NCBI RefSeq assembly: GCF_015356865.1
Contig: NZ_JAAFZA010000001.1
Span: 3 to 64,002, forward strand
Direction of reading: 5' to 3'
DNA from: Catenulispora pinisilvae
GTDB lineage: Bacteria > Actinomycetota > Actinomycetes > Streptomycetales > Catenulisporaceae
Length of the DNA stretch: 64,000 nucleotides
Made by a program: the position numbers and the translations under genes. Positions 32,354-40,738 of the stretch are shown piece after piece (the first letter of the stretch is position 1; each line of letters starts with the position of its first letter). Under the pieces are notes generated by a model. It did not search any database, was not told the DNA's origin, and worked only from the letters and a program-made list of their open reading frames with translations.

Positions 32354-33808
32354 GTGCCGCCGACGATCGCCTCCCTGCTCGCCGACCGGCCTCTGGGTCT
32401 GCGTCTGCTCACCTCCGAGGGACCGGCCGGGGACACCTCGCGCGAGGTGCGGTGGGTGCACACGACCGAGCTGAACGACCCGGCGCCGTTCCTGGAGGGC
32501 GGCGAGCTGTTGCTGACCACCGGGCTGCGGCTGGCCGACCCGGGCTTCGACCTGGAGGCCTTCCTGTCCGGTCTGGTCCGGGCCGGGGTCGCGGGTCTGG
32601 GGTTCGGCGTCGGGCTGAACAACGCGGCGGTGCCGGAGCGGTTCGTCACCGCGGCCGCCGCGCACGGCCTTCCGGTGCTGGAGGTTCCCAAGGCCACGCC
32701 CTTCATCGCGATCGCGAAGTCGGTGTCGAAGGCGCTGGCGGCCGAGGAGTACCGCGCCATCACCGAGGGATACCGGACGCAGCACGACTTGGTGAAGTCG
32801 GCGCTGGCCCACGAGCCGCAGCGGTCCCTGGTGCGGTCGTTGGTGAGCGGGCTCGGTACCGGCGCGTGGGCGGTGCTGGCCGGGGCCGACGGTTCGGTGC
32901 TGCACAGCGCGGGCCCGATGCCGGCCGGTCTGGACCTGGCACCGGAGCTGGACCGGCTGCGCGGCCGGATGCTGCCCAGCAGCGCCTCGATCCTGACCGA
33001 CTCAGGGCACGTCGAGGTGCACGCGCTCGGCGTCGGCAAGCGGGTCTCGGGCTTCCTGGCGGTCGGCCTGCTGGGCCGCGACAGCGGGCCGGACATCACC
33101 GGCCGCCAGATCCTGGCCGTGGCGCTCACTCTGCTCACCCTCGGAGTCGAGCAGCCGACCAAGGACGTGACGGTCGCCGAGCTGACGCTGCGCCGCGCGG
33201 TGGTGCGGCTGCTGCTGGCCGGTCACGTGGACGCGGCGCGCGAGGCCGCCGGGGAGCTGCGTGTGCCGCTGCCGCCGGAGCCGGTGCGGATCGCCCGGGA
33301 CTCGGTGCGCGACGAGGCCGTGCCGGAGCGGATGTTCGTGCTCGAAGAGGGCGACGAGCGCATGCTGGTCGCCCCGGCCGACTATCCGGGCTTCACCGGC
33401 GGGGTGTCGGACGCGATCGGCTACGCGGACTTCGGCCGCGGCTACCGCCAGGCCGGCGAGGCGCTGGCGACGGCGCGCCGGACCGGACGGCCCACGGTGT
33501 CCTTCGCCGAGGCCGGTTCGGGCCTCACGACGCTGTTCGCGGACCAGGCGGTCCGCGACTTCGCCGCCGCGGTGCTGGCCCCGCTGACCGAGGCGGACCG
33601 CGCGGCGCTGATGCCGACGCTGCGCGCGTGGCTGGCGCACAACGGGCAGTGGGACTCGGCGGCCGCGGAGCTCGGGGTGCACCGGCATACCGTGCGGGCT
33701 CGCATCGCGCGGGCGGGGGAGCTGCTGGGGAAGGACCTGACGGCTGCTGATTCGGCTGACGCGCGGATGGAGCTGTGGTTCGCGCTGCGGGTGCGCGAGG
33801 GGCAGTAG
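32354..33808 (+). CDS. PucR-family transcriptional regulator
   Basis: A 484-residue regulator. The N-terminal PucR domain (about 1-125) includes RWVHTTELNDPAPFLEGGEL and LLTTGLRLADPG; the C-terminal HTH_30 domain (about 420-475) includes AHNGQWDSAAAELGVHRHTV and RARIARAGELLGKDL. Members sense purine-degradation or related metabolites and control catabolic operons. It is divergent from the permease-kinase operon, its probable target. In other actinobacteria a PucR gene of this type sits beside gabT and an aldehyde dehydrogenase, so polyamine/GABA metabolism is a second possibility. Confidence 0.9.
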   Translation: MPPTIASLLADRPLGLRLLTSEGPAGDTSREVRWVHTTELNDPAPFLEGGELLLTTGLRLADPGFDLEAFLSGLVRAGVAGLGFGVGLNNAAVPERFVTAAAAHGLPVLEVPKATPFIAIAKSVSKALAAEEYRAITEGYRTQHDLVKSALAHEPQRSLVRSLVSGLGTGAWAVLAGADGSVLHSAGPMPAGLDLAPELDRLRGRMLPSSASILTDSGHVEVHALGVGKRVSGFLAVGLLGRDSGPDITGRQILAVALTLLTLGVEQPTKDVTVAELTLRRAVVRLLLAGHVDAAREAAGELRVPLPPEPVRIARDSVRDEAVPERMFVLEEGDERMLVAPADYPGFTGGVSDAIGYADFGRGYRQAGEALATARRTGRPTVSFAEAGSGLTTLFADQAVRDFAAAVLAPLTEADRAALMPTLRAWLAHNGQWDSAAAELGVHRHTVRARIARAGELLGKDLTAADSADARMELWFALRVREGQ

Positions 33809-33859
33809 GCGGGGCGGTCGGCGGGCTGAAAAGAAGTCGCAGCGCGGGCGGAGGAATGG

Positions 33860-34582
33860 TTGGCTCGGGGGATGGCCGCCAAACTCATGGTCTTGTCCAT
33901 CGACGCGCACGACCCCGTGTTGTTGGCCCGGTTCTGGGGCGGAGTCCTCGGCTGGGAGCACACCGATGACCTCGGCGACGGCGTCGGGCTGATTCCCAAC
34001 GACGACACCGGGTTCCGGATCCGGTTCCTGCCGTCGGAGGCCGAGAAGACCCGGCAGAACCAGATGCACTTCGACCTGACGAGCGTGTCGCCGGAAGGTC
34101 AGCAGGAGACCGTGGCGCGTGCGCTCGCACTCGGCGGGCGGCACCACGATGTCGGGCAGGGGCCCGATGCGACGCACGTCGTGCTCGCCGACCCCGAGGG
34201 CAACGAGTTCTGCGTGATCGCGGCCGGGAACAACTTCCTCGCAGAGTGCGGATTCATCGGGGCGCTCGCGAGCGACGGGTCGCAGGAGGCCGGGTACTTC
34301 TGGAGCCGGGCGTTGGGCTGGCCGCTGGTGTGGGACCAGGATCAGGAGACGGCGATCCGCTCTCCGTACGGTGGTCCGAAGATCACTTGGGGTGGGCCGC
34401 CCTTCACCCGGAAGACCGATCGGAACCGGCTGCGCTTCCAGCTCGTGACGAGCGAGGGCGACAAGGAGATCGACCGGCTGGTCACGCTCGGAGCCGCTCG
34501 CACCGACACCGCTCCCGGCCGATCCGGCGAGGTGGAGCTGACCGACCCCGACGGCAACGAGTTCACCCTGTGGCCGGTCTGA
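33860..34582 (+). CDS. Glyoxalase-like (VOC) protein with two domains
   Basis: A 240-residue protein with two tandem VOC modules of ~115 residues. The first is LSIDAHDPVLLARFWGGVLG with HVVLADPEGNEFCVI; the second is QEAGYFWSRALGWPLVWDQD with ELTDPDGNEFTLWPV. VOC proteins are metalloenzymes, thiol transferases or antibiotic-binding proteins; function here is unknown. The TTG start at 33860 has GGAGG five bases upstream; the in-frame ATG at 33872 has only GGGGG directly before it. Stands between pucR and the aldehyde dehydrogenase on the same strand. Confidence 0.8.
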   Translation: MARGMAAKLMVLSIDAHDPVLLARFWGGVLGWEHTDDLGDGVGLIPNDDTGFRIRFLPSEAEKTRQNQMHFDLTSVSPEGQQETVARALALGGRHHDVGQGPDATHVVLADPEGNEFCVIAAGNNFLAECGFIGALASDGSQEAGYFWSRALGWPLVWDQDQETAIRSPYGGPKITWGGPPFTRKTDRNRLRFQLVTSEGDKEIDRLVTLGAARTDTAPGRSGEVELTDPDGNEFTLWPV

Positions 34583-34660
34583 CCACCCGCTGGCCCGAAC
34601 GGCGCAGCCGTCCCCATCGACTGGCCACCGCGTACACCGGCGCACGAGCCCGAGCGCGCC

Positions 34661-34666
34661 TACTGT
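34661..34666 (+). promoter_or_regulatory. -10 box (TACTGT) of the aldehyde dehydrogenase
   Basis: TACTGT ends 7 nt before the ATG at 34674. It overlaps the in-frame GTG at 34665, which argues against that GTG as the start. Confidence 0.45.
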
Positions 34667-34673
34667 GAGTGCC

Positions 34674-36119
34674 ATGACTGAGCAGGCAACGCCGTTCTGG
34701 ATCGCGGGTAAGCAGGTCACGGGGACCGACAGCTACGAGGTGCGCTCGCCGTACGACGGCCGCCTGGTGGCGACCGTCTCGGTGCCCACCGAGGAGCAGG
34801 TGGAGCAGGCGGTGGCGGCGGCCGCCGCGGTCGCCAAGGAGACCGCTGACCAGCCCGCGTTCGTGCGGGCGGCCGCGCTGGACCACGTCTCGCGGCGGAT
34901 CGCCGAGCGGGCCGAGGAGATCGCCGCGCTCATCACCGCCGAGAACGGCAAGCCGCTGAAGTGGGCCAAGGCCGAGGTCGGCCGGGCGATCTCGGTGTTC
35001 CGCTGGGCCGCCGAGGAGGCGCGCCGGTTCAACGGGGAGTTGCAGCGGCTGGACACCGACGCCAACGCCGCCGGCCGCACCGCGATCACCCGGCGCTTCC
35101 CGCGCGGGCCGGTGCTGGGCATCTCGCCGTTCAACTTCCCGCTGAACCTGGTCGCGCACAAGGTGGCCCCGGCGATCGCGGTCGGCGCGCCGATCGTCCT
35201 GAAGCCGGCGCCGGCCACCCCGCTGACCGCGCTGCTGCTCGGCGAGCTGCTGGCCGAGACCGACCTGCCGGCCGGCTCCTGGTCGGTGCTGCCGGTGCCG
35301 AACGACCGGATGGCCGCTCTCACCACCGACCCGCGGCTGCCGGTGGTCAGCTTCACCGGCTCCGGCCCGGTCGGCGCGATGATCGAGGCCGAGGTGCCGC
35401 ACAAGCACGTCACGCTGGAGCTCGGCGGCAACGCCGCGGCCGTGGTGACGGCCGACTACGCCTCGGAGAAGGACCTGGACTGGGCCGCGCAGCGGATCGC
35501 CACCTTCGCCAACTACCAGGCCGGCCAGTCCTGCATCTCGGTGCAGCGGGTGTATGCCGACCGCGCGGTCTACGACCGGCTGGTCGAGAAGGTGGTCGCG
35601 GCGGTCGAGGCGCAGAAGACCGGCGACCCGGCGGACGGTGCCACCGACGTCGGCCCGATGATCAGCACCGCCGCCGCCGAGCGGGTCCAGGCCTGGGTCC
35701 AGGAGGCGGTCGGCGCCGGCGCCACCCTGCTCACCGGCGGCGGCCGGGACGGCGCCAGCTACGAGCCGACCGTGATCGCCGGCGCCCCGGCGCACTCCAA
35801 GGTGGTGGTCGAGGAGGTCTTCGGCCCGGTGCTGGTGCTGCACGCCTTCGACGGCACGGACGAGGCGGTGCGCCTGGTCAACGACTCCCAGTTCGGTCTC
35901 CAGGCCGGCGTCTTCACCAACGACCTGCACACCGCGTTCCGCATGCACCGCGATCTGGAGGTCGGCGGCGTCATCATCGGCGACGCCCCGAGTTTCCGCG
36001 CCGACCAGATGCCGTACGGTGGTGTCAAGGGCTCCGGCGTGGGCCGCGAAGGCGTCAAGTACGCCATGGAGGACTACACATATGAGCGGGTGCTGGTGCT
36101 GACCGGGATCGACCTGTAG
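34674..36119 (+). CDS. NAD(P)-dependent aldehyde dehydrogenase
   Basis: A 481-residue ALDH. Catalytic residues are C287 (QAGQSCISVQRV), E249 (VTLELGGNAAAV) and N154 (SPFNFPLNLV); GS-x-x-VG is at 229-234. The ELGGN-type signature and GQSC context resemble the succinate-semialdehyde/general aldehyde branch that in actinobacteria lies near gabT and pucR, so a role in GABA or polyamine breakdown with GabT (22633) is plausible but unproved. ATG at 34674 is supported by a TACTGT box 7 nt upstream. A perfect 15-bp terminator follows. Confidence 0.92.
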   Translation: MTEQATPFWIAGKQVTGTDSYEVRSPYDGRLVATVSVPTEEQVEQAVAAAAAVAKETADQPAFVRAAALDHVSRRIAERAEEIAALITAENGKPLKWAKAEVGRAISVFRWAAEEARRFNGELQRLDTDANAAGRTAITRRFPRGPVLGISPFNFPLNLVAHKVAPAIAVGAPIVLKPAPATPLTALLLGELLAETDLPAGSWSVLPVPNDRMAALTTDPRLPVVSFTGSGPVGAMIEAEVPHKHVTLELGGNAAAVVTADYASEKDLDWAAQRIATFANYQAGQSCISVQRVYADRAVYDRLVEKVVAAVEAQKTGDPADGATDVGPMISTAAAERVQAWVQEAVGAGATLLTGGGRDGASYEPTVIAGAPAHSKVVVEEVFGPVLVLHAFDGTDEAVRLVNDSQFGLQAGVFTNDLHTAFRMHRDLEVGGVIIGDAPSFRADQMPYGGVKGSGVGREGVKYAMEDYTYERVLVLTGIDL

Positions 36120-36150
36120 CGATCCCTGGTTTCGCAGACCGGTACCTGCT

Positions 36151-36190
36151 CGGCCCCTTGATCCGATTCCCTCACCGGATCAAGGGGCCG
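36151..36190. terminator. Bidirectional terminator between the ALDH and the NB-ARC gene
   Basis: A perfect 15-bp stem (CGGCCCCTTGATCCG / CGGATCAAGGGGCCG) with a ten-base loop, followed by TTTCGTTC. The loop contains the stop codon (TCA, 36172-36174) of the minus-strand NB-ARC gene, whose last five codons are part of the stem. Confidence 0.85.
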
Positions 36191-38550
36191 TTTCGTTCAC
36201 TCGCTTCGTCCGCCGGAGCCGGCGGGTACCGCAGCGGTGACTCGTCGAGCTGGCTCAGGTAGCGGGCGATGTCGGCTTCGGGGAGGTCGTCGAAGACGGC
36301 CAGTGCTTTCCGGTGGGACTCCTCCGCCTCTGACACGCGCCCTTGGGCGTGCAGTGCCAGGGCGATGCCGTTGAGGTCGTCGGCGTGCAGGTAGAGGAAG
36401 CCCACCTCATGCGCGATGGGCATCGACTGTTCGAAAGCGGTGATCGCGTCGGTGAAGCGTTCCAGGACGAATTGGGTGAAGCCGAGGTTGTGCTTGGCCA
36501 CCGCGACGAACAGCCAGTCGTCCGCAGCTTCCGCCTCGGTGATGGCCGTCATGATGTAGGTCAGGGCCTCGGCCGGTCGGCCCAGCCCGTGCAGGCATGT
36601 GGCCACGGTGTTGAACACGCCGGTGGTGCGGGGCGTGTGCCGTACTTCGTCGTGCTCCCAGAGGGCCAGGGCCTGGAGCGCGACCTCCAAGCCGCGTTGG
36701 TGGTCGCCCAAGCCGGTGTACGCCAGGGCTTTGACGTTCAGCGCGCGGTGTTCGTTCAGCAGGTCCCCGTTCTCCCGGCTCAGGGCCAGAGCCTCTTCCA
36801 GAGGATCGAGCGCCTGGTCGAACCTGTTGTCCTGGAAGAGGGTGAACCCCAGCTGCTGGAGGACGTTCGCCTCGACGTCGGGCGCGGCGCACCGCCGGGC
36901 GTGCGCCAGGGCCGCGCGGAGCAGCCGTTCGGACTCCCGCCAGCTGCGGGCGATGTCTTCGAACGGCTTCATCGCCAGGGTCAGGTTGACCGCTGTGCGG
37001 TCATGACCGAGCGTCGCGGCCGCCGAGAAGGCGCGCAGCAGGTTCGGCTGCTCGTGCTCGTACCAGGCCAGCGCCTGTTTGGCATCGACGAACCGCACGC
37101 TCTCGCCCCGCACGCTGCCGGTGGGGAAGGGCAGGGGTGGCTGGCGGTTCGCCACGTCGACCGCCGTCGAGGCGGTCGCCACGTACCAGTTCAGGACCGC
37201 GGCGACGGCCTCGGACCGCTCCTGCTCGCTGACCTCGGCCGCGGCCCGCTCGGCCGCGTAGGCGCGGAGCAGGTCGTGGAGCTCGAAACGGTTCGGGACT
37301 TTCTGCTGGATCAGCTTCTCGTCCTGGAGTAGCTCCAGGATCTGCTCGGCCTCGCCGAGCTCCATCCCGGTCAGCGCGGTGATCGAGGAGGCGGTGAAGT
37401 CCGCGGCGGGATGGATGCCGAGCAGCCGGAAGATGTGCTGGGCGGCCGGCGGGAGGCCCTGATACGACAGGTCGAAGACCTGGGACAGGCCCCGGCCGCC
37501 GGTGGTCATCTGGTCCAGTGTGGTGCCCAGCCGGTCGGCCAGATACCGCAGGGTCCAGACCGGGCGGGACCGCAGGCGCGCCGCGGCGAGCGAGACGGCC
37601 AGCGGCAGGCCGCCGCACAGCTCGGCGATCCGGGCCGCGGCCCGCGGCTCGGCGGCGACGCGCTCGGGGCCGACGATGCGGGAGAGCATCTCGATCGACT
37701 CCGACGGGTCCAGGACGTCGAGGGCGACGGTGCGGGCGCCCTCCAGGCTGGCCAGACTGCGCCGGCTGGTGATCAGCACCAGGCAGCTCGAGGACGCCGG
37801 AAGCAGGGGTCTGAGCTGGCTGTCGTCCGCGGCGTTGTCGAGCAGGAGCAACGCCTGGCGTCCGTGGATGCGGTCGCGGAACATCGCGGCCCGCTCGTCC
37901 AGCCCGGCCGGGACGCGGGCGGCCGGCACCTGGAGTTGGCGCAGGAAAACGTCCAGGACGGCGGCGGGGTCGGACGGTTCGTGATACGGATCGAAGCCGC
38001 GGAGGTTGGCGTAGAGCTGGAGGTCGGCATACCGCCCGGCCCGCACTAGACGATGGGCGGCGTGCAGCGCTAGCTGGGTCTTCCCGATGCCGGCCATTCC
38101 CTCGATCGCCGAGATCACCAGGGTGTGCGAACCTTCGGTGGCCGCGTCCATCAAGGCGGTCAGTTCCTTCTCGCGTCCGATGAACGTGGGCAGGTCGACC
38201 GGTAGTTGCCGGAGGACTCCGCCGAAATCGGCCGTCTTGGTGTTACGCAGGACTCGTAGATACGCCGTGCGCCACCGGGCGACCGTGGCGTCGTCCGAGC
38301 CGAGCGCCCGGACGATGCCCGTCACCAGGTCGAGGTCGAGCCGGCGCCGCGAGGTCTGGAACACCTCCGCGACCGTGGAGTGCGAGATCGTCCGCGGCGG
38401 ACGCAGTACCGGGCCCACCCGCTTGGCCAGGGCGCGGGTCGACGGTGCGCCGGCCCACATCCGCAGCTGATCCAAGAGCTCGATGAACTCCACCAGGTCG
38501 GCGGCGTGTTCCGGATCGGGTCCGGCCATCGTTTCGGCGTTGCCCGACAT
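36172..38550 (-). CDS. NB-ARC/TPR signal-transduction ATPase (AfsR-like, no SARP domain)
   Basis: A 792-residue STAND-class regulator. Residues ~17-105 form an N-terminal helical region (EFIELLDQLRMWAGAPSTRA), probably HTH-like. The NB-ARC domain has PTFIGREKEL (122-130), Walker A GMAGIGKT (151-158), Walker B LLLLDNA, sensor-like VLITSRRSL and GGLPLAVSLAA. A winged-helix region (about 400-450) leads to TPRs from ~540. The family switches on ligand binding and regulates secondary metabolism or development. GGGGAGG lies five bases before the ATG at 38550. No adjacent target gene is evident; the stop sits in the shared terminator. Confidence 0.88.
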   Translation of the reverse strand: MSGNAETMAGPDPEHAADLVEFIELLDQLRMWAGAPSTRALAKRVGPVLRPPRTISHSTVAEVFQTSRRRLDLDLVTGIVRALGSDDATVARWRTAYLRVLRNTKTADFGGVLRQLPVDLPTFIGREKELTALMDAATEGSHTLVISAIEGMAGIGKTQLALHAAHRLVRAGRYADLQLYANLRGFDPYHEPSDPAAVLDVFLRQLQVPAARVPAGLDERAAMFRDRIHGRQALLLLDNAADDSQLRPLLPASSSCLVLITSRRSLASLEGARTVALDVLDPSESIEMLSRIVGPERVAAEPRAAARIAELCGGLPLAVSLAAARLRSRPVWTLRYLADRLGTTLDQMTTGGRGLSQVFDLSYQGLPPAAQHIFRLLGIHPAADFTASSITALTGMELGEAEQILELLQDEKLIQQKVPNRFELHDLLRAYAAERAAAEVSEQERSEAVAAVLNWYVATASTAVDVANRQPPLPFPTGSVRGESVRFVDAKQALAWYEHEQPNLLRAFSAAATLGHDRTAVNLTLAMKPFEDIARSWRESERLLRAALAHARRCAAPDVEANVLQQLGFTLFQDNRFDQALDPLEEALALSRENGDLLNEHRALNVKALAYTGLGDHQRGLEVALQALALWEHDEVRHTPRTTGVFNTVATCLHGLGRPAEALTYIMTAITEAEAADDWLFVAVAKHNLGFTQFVLERFTDAITAFEQSMPIAHEVGFLYLHADDLNGIALALHAQGRVSEAEESHRKALAVFDDLPEADIARYLSQLDESPLRYPPAPADEASERNGPLIR

Positions 38551-38677
38551 CGTGTCCTCCCCTGCTGTGCTTCTCCTCCTTCGCGACGATATTGGTTTTT
38601 CCGTCGTTGTCGCTCTCATTCGACTTGTCCGCTGAGGTTCCTGCCGGAAAGGCCGGGGTGTGTCCTGGCGGGCACTG

Positions 38678-39604
38678 TCACATTCCGGCGGCTTCGGCGT
38701 CCGCCTTCACGCCGGTACGGAAGGACGGATACTGCGGCTGCCAACCCAGCTCGTCCTTGGCCTTGGCGTTGCTGATCACCCAGCGGCCGGTGATGAAGCA
38801 GTTCAGGTAGGGCAGCGGCTTGGTGAACCAGGCCGGGACGGTGCGCGGGGTCTTCGTCTTGAAGTCCTTCGCGATCTCCAGCGCCACGTCCGCGAACGGG
38901 GCCGGGGTGTCGTCCACGACGTTGTACGCCTCGCCGCCCTTGCCCCGCTCCAGCGCGGCCACGGTGGCGCCGGCCGCGTCGGCCAGGTGGACGAAGGAAT
39001 TGGTGCCGGCCTTGACGATCGGCAGCTTGCCGGCCTGGAGGAACTCCACGTAGGCGGTGGTCGCCGGGCCGCCGTAGAACAGGCCGTAGCGCAGCGAGAT
39101 GCCGTCGACGCCGGGCTCGGAGAAGGCGATCTGCTCGTTGCGCAGCATCGCCTGGCCGTGCCGGGCGAACGTCTTGCGCGGCGAGGGCCCGAAGAACGCG
39201 TCCTCGGTGATCGGGCCGGGACCGAGGTCGCCGTAGCCGTAGCCGAAGATCATCGACTGGGTGAGGAAGCGGGTGGCGCCGGTGGCCTTGGCCGCCGCCA
39301 TCAGGTTCTCGGTGCCGACGGTGCGCAGGACGTTGGTGACGTCCATGTCCTTGTTGCGCATCGGCGCCTTCTTCAAGGCGGTCAGCTGGCTGATGACGGC
39401 GTCGAAGTGCTGGCCGCTCACCGCGGCGAGTACTTTGTCGCGGTCCATGACGTCGGCCACCACCGCGGTGGCGCCCATGCCCTCGATCACGCGGACGCCG
39501 TCCTGGGCGCGGGTGAGGCCGACCACCTCGTGGGCGGCGTCGATCAGGGCCGGGGTGAGGACGCGGCCGAAGACGCCGCTGGCGCCGGCGAGCAGGATAC
39601 GCAT
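38678..39604 (-). CDS. NAD-dependent epimerase/dehydratase-type protein, ECF41 target
   Basis: A 308-residue extended SDR. The Rossmann motif GASGVFG is at 7-13 (MRILLAGASGVFGRVLTPAL), with AVVADVMDRDKV and the catalytic-like Ser/Tyr-poor centre TQSMIFGYGYGDLG, so the usual YxxxK is not plain; the nucleotide-binding role is clearer than the reaction. AAGGAG lies six bases before the ATG at 39604. It is directly downstream of an ECF41 sigma gene and carries a TGTCACA-CGTC promoter. ECF41 factors are characteristically paired with a decarboxylase, oxidoreductase or epimerase gene, and this is that partner. Confidence 0.85.
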   Translation of the reverse strand: MRILLAGASGVFGRVLTPALIDAAHEVVGLTRAQDGVRVIEGMGATAVVADVMDRDKVLAAVSGQHFDAVISQLTALKKAPMRNKDMDVTNVLRTVGTENLMAAAKATGATRFLTQSMIFGYGYGDLGPGPITEDAFFGPSPRKTFARHGQAMLRNEQIAFSEPGVDGISLRYGLFYGGPATTAYVEFLQAGKLPIVKAGTNSFVHLADAAGATVAALERGKGGEAYNVVDDTPAPFADVALEIAKDFKTKTPRTVPAWFTKPLPYLNCFITGRWVISNAKAKDELGWQPQYPSFRTGVKADAEAAGM

Positions 39605-39658
39605 CTTGAGCTCCTTGGGATCGGCTCGGCGGTGCTCTCCGCCGTGTTCGATCGCAAG

Positions 39659-39685
39659 GACGGACACCGTCCCGGATCTGTGACA
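39659..39685 (-). promoter_or_regulatory. ECF41-type promoter in front of the epimerase gene
   Basis: On the minus strand TGTCACA (39685-39679), exactly 16 bases, CGTC (39662-39659), about 55 bp before the epimerase start codon. This agrees with the -35/-10 motif known for ECF41 sigma factors. Confidence 0.8.
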
Positions 39686-39724
39686 CGGGTCTGTGTGACC
39701 CGCCTCACTCCCGCCCGGTCGGTG

Positions 39725-40675
39725 TCAGCCGGCGTCGCCCTCCAGCGCGCGCACTCCGCTCAGCTTCTCCGGGTTGGCCATCGCGAAGACAGTGCGGATC
39801 CGGCCGTCCTCGTCCATATCCAGCGTGTAGACGTAGAGCACCTTGTCGTCGGCGAAAGCGATGACCGCCGGGTCACCGTTGACCCCGACCGGCGCGATCT
39901 CGACCCGGATGTCCATGCCCTTCTCGATGTACTTCGCGTACTTCTGGGTGATGCCCAGCAGGAAGCGGGAGACGTTGTCCAGCCCGACCACCGGCCGGGT
40001 CGCCGCCGTGACCACCCCGCCGCCGTCGGAGATCACCGTGATCTCCGGCGAGAGCAGCTCCAGCAGCGGCGCGATGTCGCCGCCGACGCAGGCCGACAGG
40101 AAACGCTCGGCGATGCTCTGCCGTTTGACGTCGTCCAACGGGTAGCGCGGCCGCTTGTCCTGCACGTGGTTGCGGGCCCGGACCAGCAGCTGGCGCACCG
40201 CGGCCTCGGTGCGGTCCAGCATCGCGGCGATCTCGGCGAAGCTGTAGTCGAAGGCCTCGCGCAGCACGAACACCGCGCGCTCCAGCGGCGACAGGGTCTC
40301 CATCACCAGCAGCATGGCCAGCGAGACGGTGTCGTCCAGGACCACGCGGTCGGCGGTGTCCGGGGCGGTGTCGGCGCCGTCCCGGGTCAGCACCGGCTCC
40401 GGGAGCCAGGGGCCGACGTAGGACTCCTTGCGGGTCTGGGCCTTGCGGAGCTGGTCGATGGCCAGCCGGGTGGTCACCGTGACCAGGAACGCCTTCGGGT
40501 CCTGGACCGAGGTGTAGTCCGACCCGCTCCAGCGCAGCCAGGCGTCCTGCACCACGTCCTCGGCGTCGCTCCAGCGGCCGAGCACGCGGTAGGCCACCGA
40601 TGTCAGCAGCCTGCGGTGGTCGTTGAAGACCTGCGCGGCCCTGGCGTCATCCCCCGTGGGAAGGTCCTGTTCCAC
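39725..40675 (-). CDS. sigJ: ECF sigma factor, ECF41/SigJ type with SnoaL-like C-terminal domain
   Basis: A 316-residue ECF sigma factor. Region 2 is at 17-80 (DAEDVVQDAWLRW) and region 4 at 125-170 (LSPLERAVFVLREAFDYSFA). A SnoaL-like domain (about 188-316) is fused in place of a separate anti-sigma factor. Three ECF41 hallmarks are present: WLPEP (90-94), DGGG (217-220) and NP-x-KL (near 305, ANPEKLSG). In this group the C-terminal domain inhibits or tunes the factor. Start GTG at 40675 is supported by a TAGGCT box 7 nt upstream. The adjacent epimerase gene has the cognate promoter. The gene symbol is by family similarity. Confidence 0.92.
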   Translation of the reverse strand: MEQDLPTGDDARAAQVFNDHRRLLTSVAYRVLGRWSDAEDVVQDAWLRWSGSDYTSVQDPKAFLVTVTTRLAIDQLRKAQTRKESYVGPWLPEPVLTRDGADTAPDTADRVVLDDTVSLAMLLVMETLSPLERAVFVLREAFDYSFAEIAAMLDRTEAAVRQLLVRARNHVQDKRPRYPLDDVKRQSIAERFLSACVGGDIAPLLELLSPEITVISDGGGVVTAATRPVVGLDNVSRFLLGITQKYAKYIEKGMDIRVEIAPVGVNGDPAVIAFADDKVLYVYTLDMDEDGRIRTVFAMANPEKLSGVRALEGDAG

Positions 40676-40682
40676 GGCGGCC

Positions 40683-40688
40683 AGCCTA
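40683..40688 (-). promoter_or_regulatory. -10 box (TAGGCT) of the ECF41 sigma gene
   Basis: On the minus strand TAGGCT ends 7 nt before the GTG at 40675. No TGTCACA is visible upstream, so autoregulation by ECF41 is not supported. Confidence 0.45.
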
Positions 40689-40726
40689 TTACCGAGGCGG
40701 GCATGGACGCTTGGCGCGGTCTGACC

Positions 40727-40732
40727 TACGGT
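40727..40732 (+). promoter_or_regulatory. -10 box (TACGGT) of the SDR gene at 40739
   Basis: TACGGT ends six bases before the ATG at 40739, in a 63-bp divergent spacer with the sigma gene. Confidence 0.45.
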
Positions 40733-40738
40733 GCGCGC

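Noticed and set aside
39686-39702. Small hairpin CGGGTC / GACCCG after the sigma gene as its terminator
   Set aside because: Only 6 bp and overlapping the promoter region, so the evidence is too weak to annotate.
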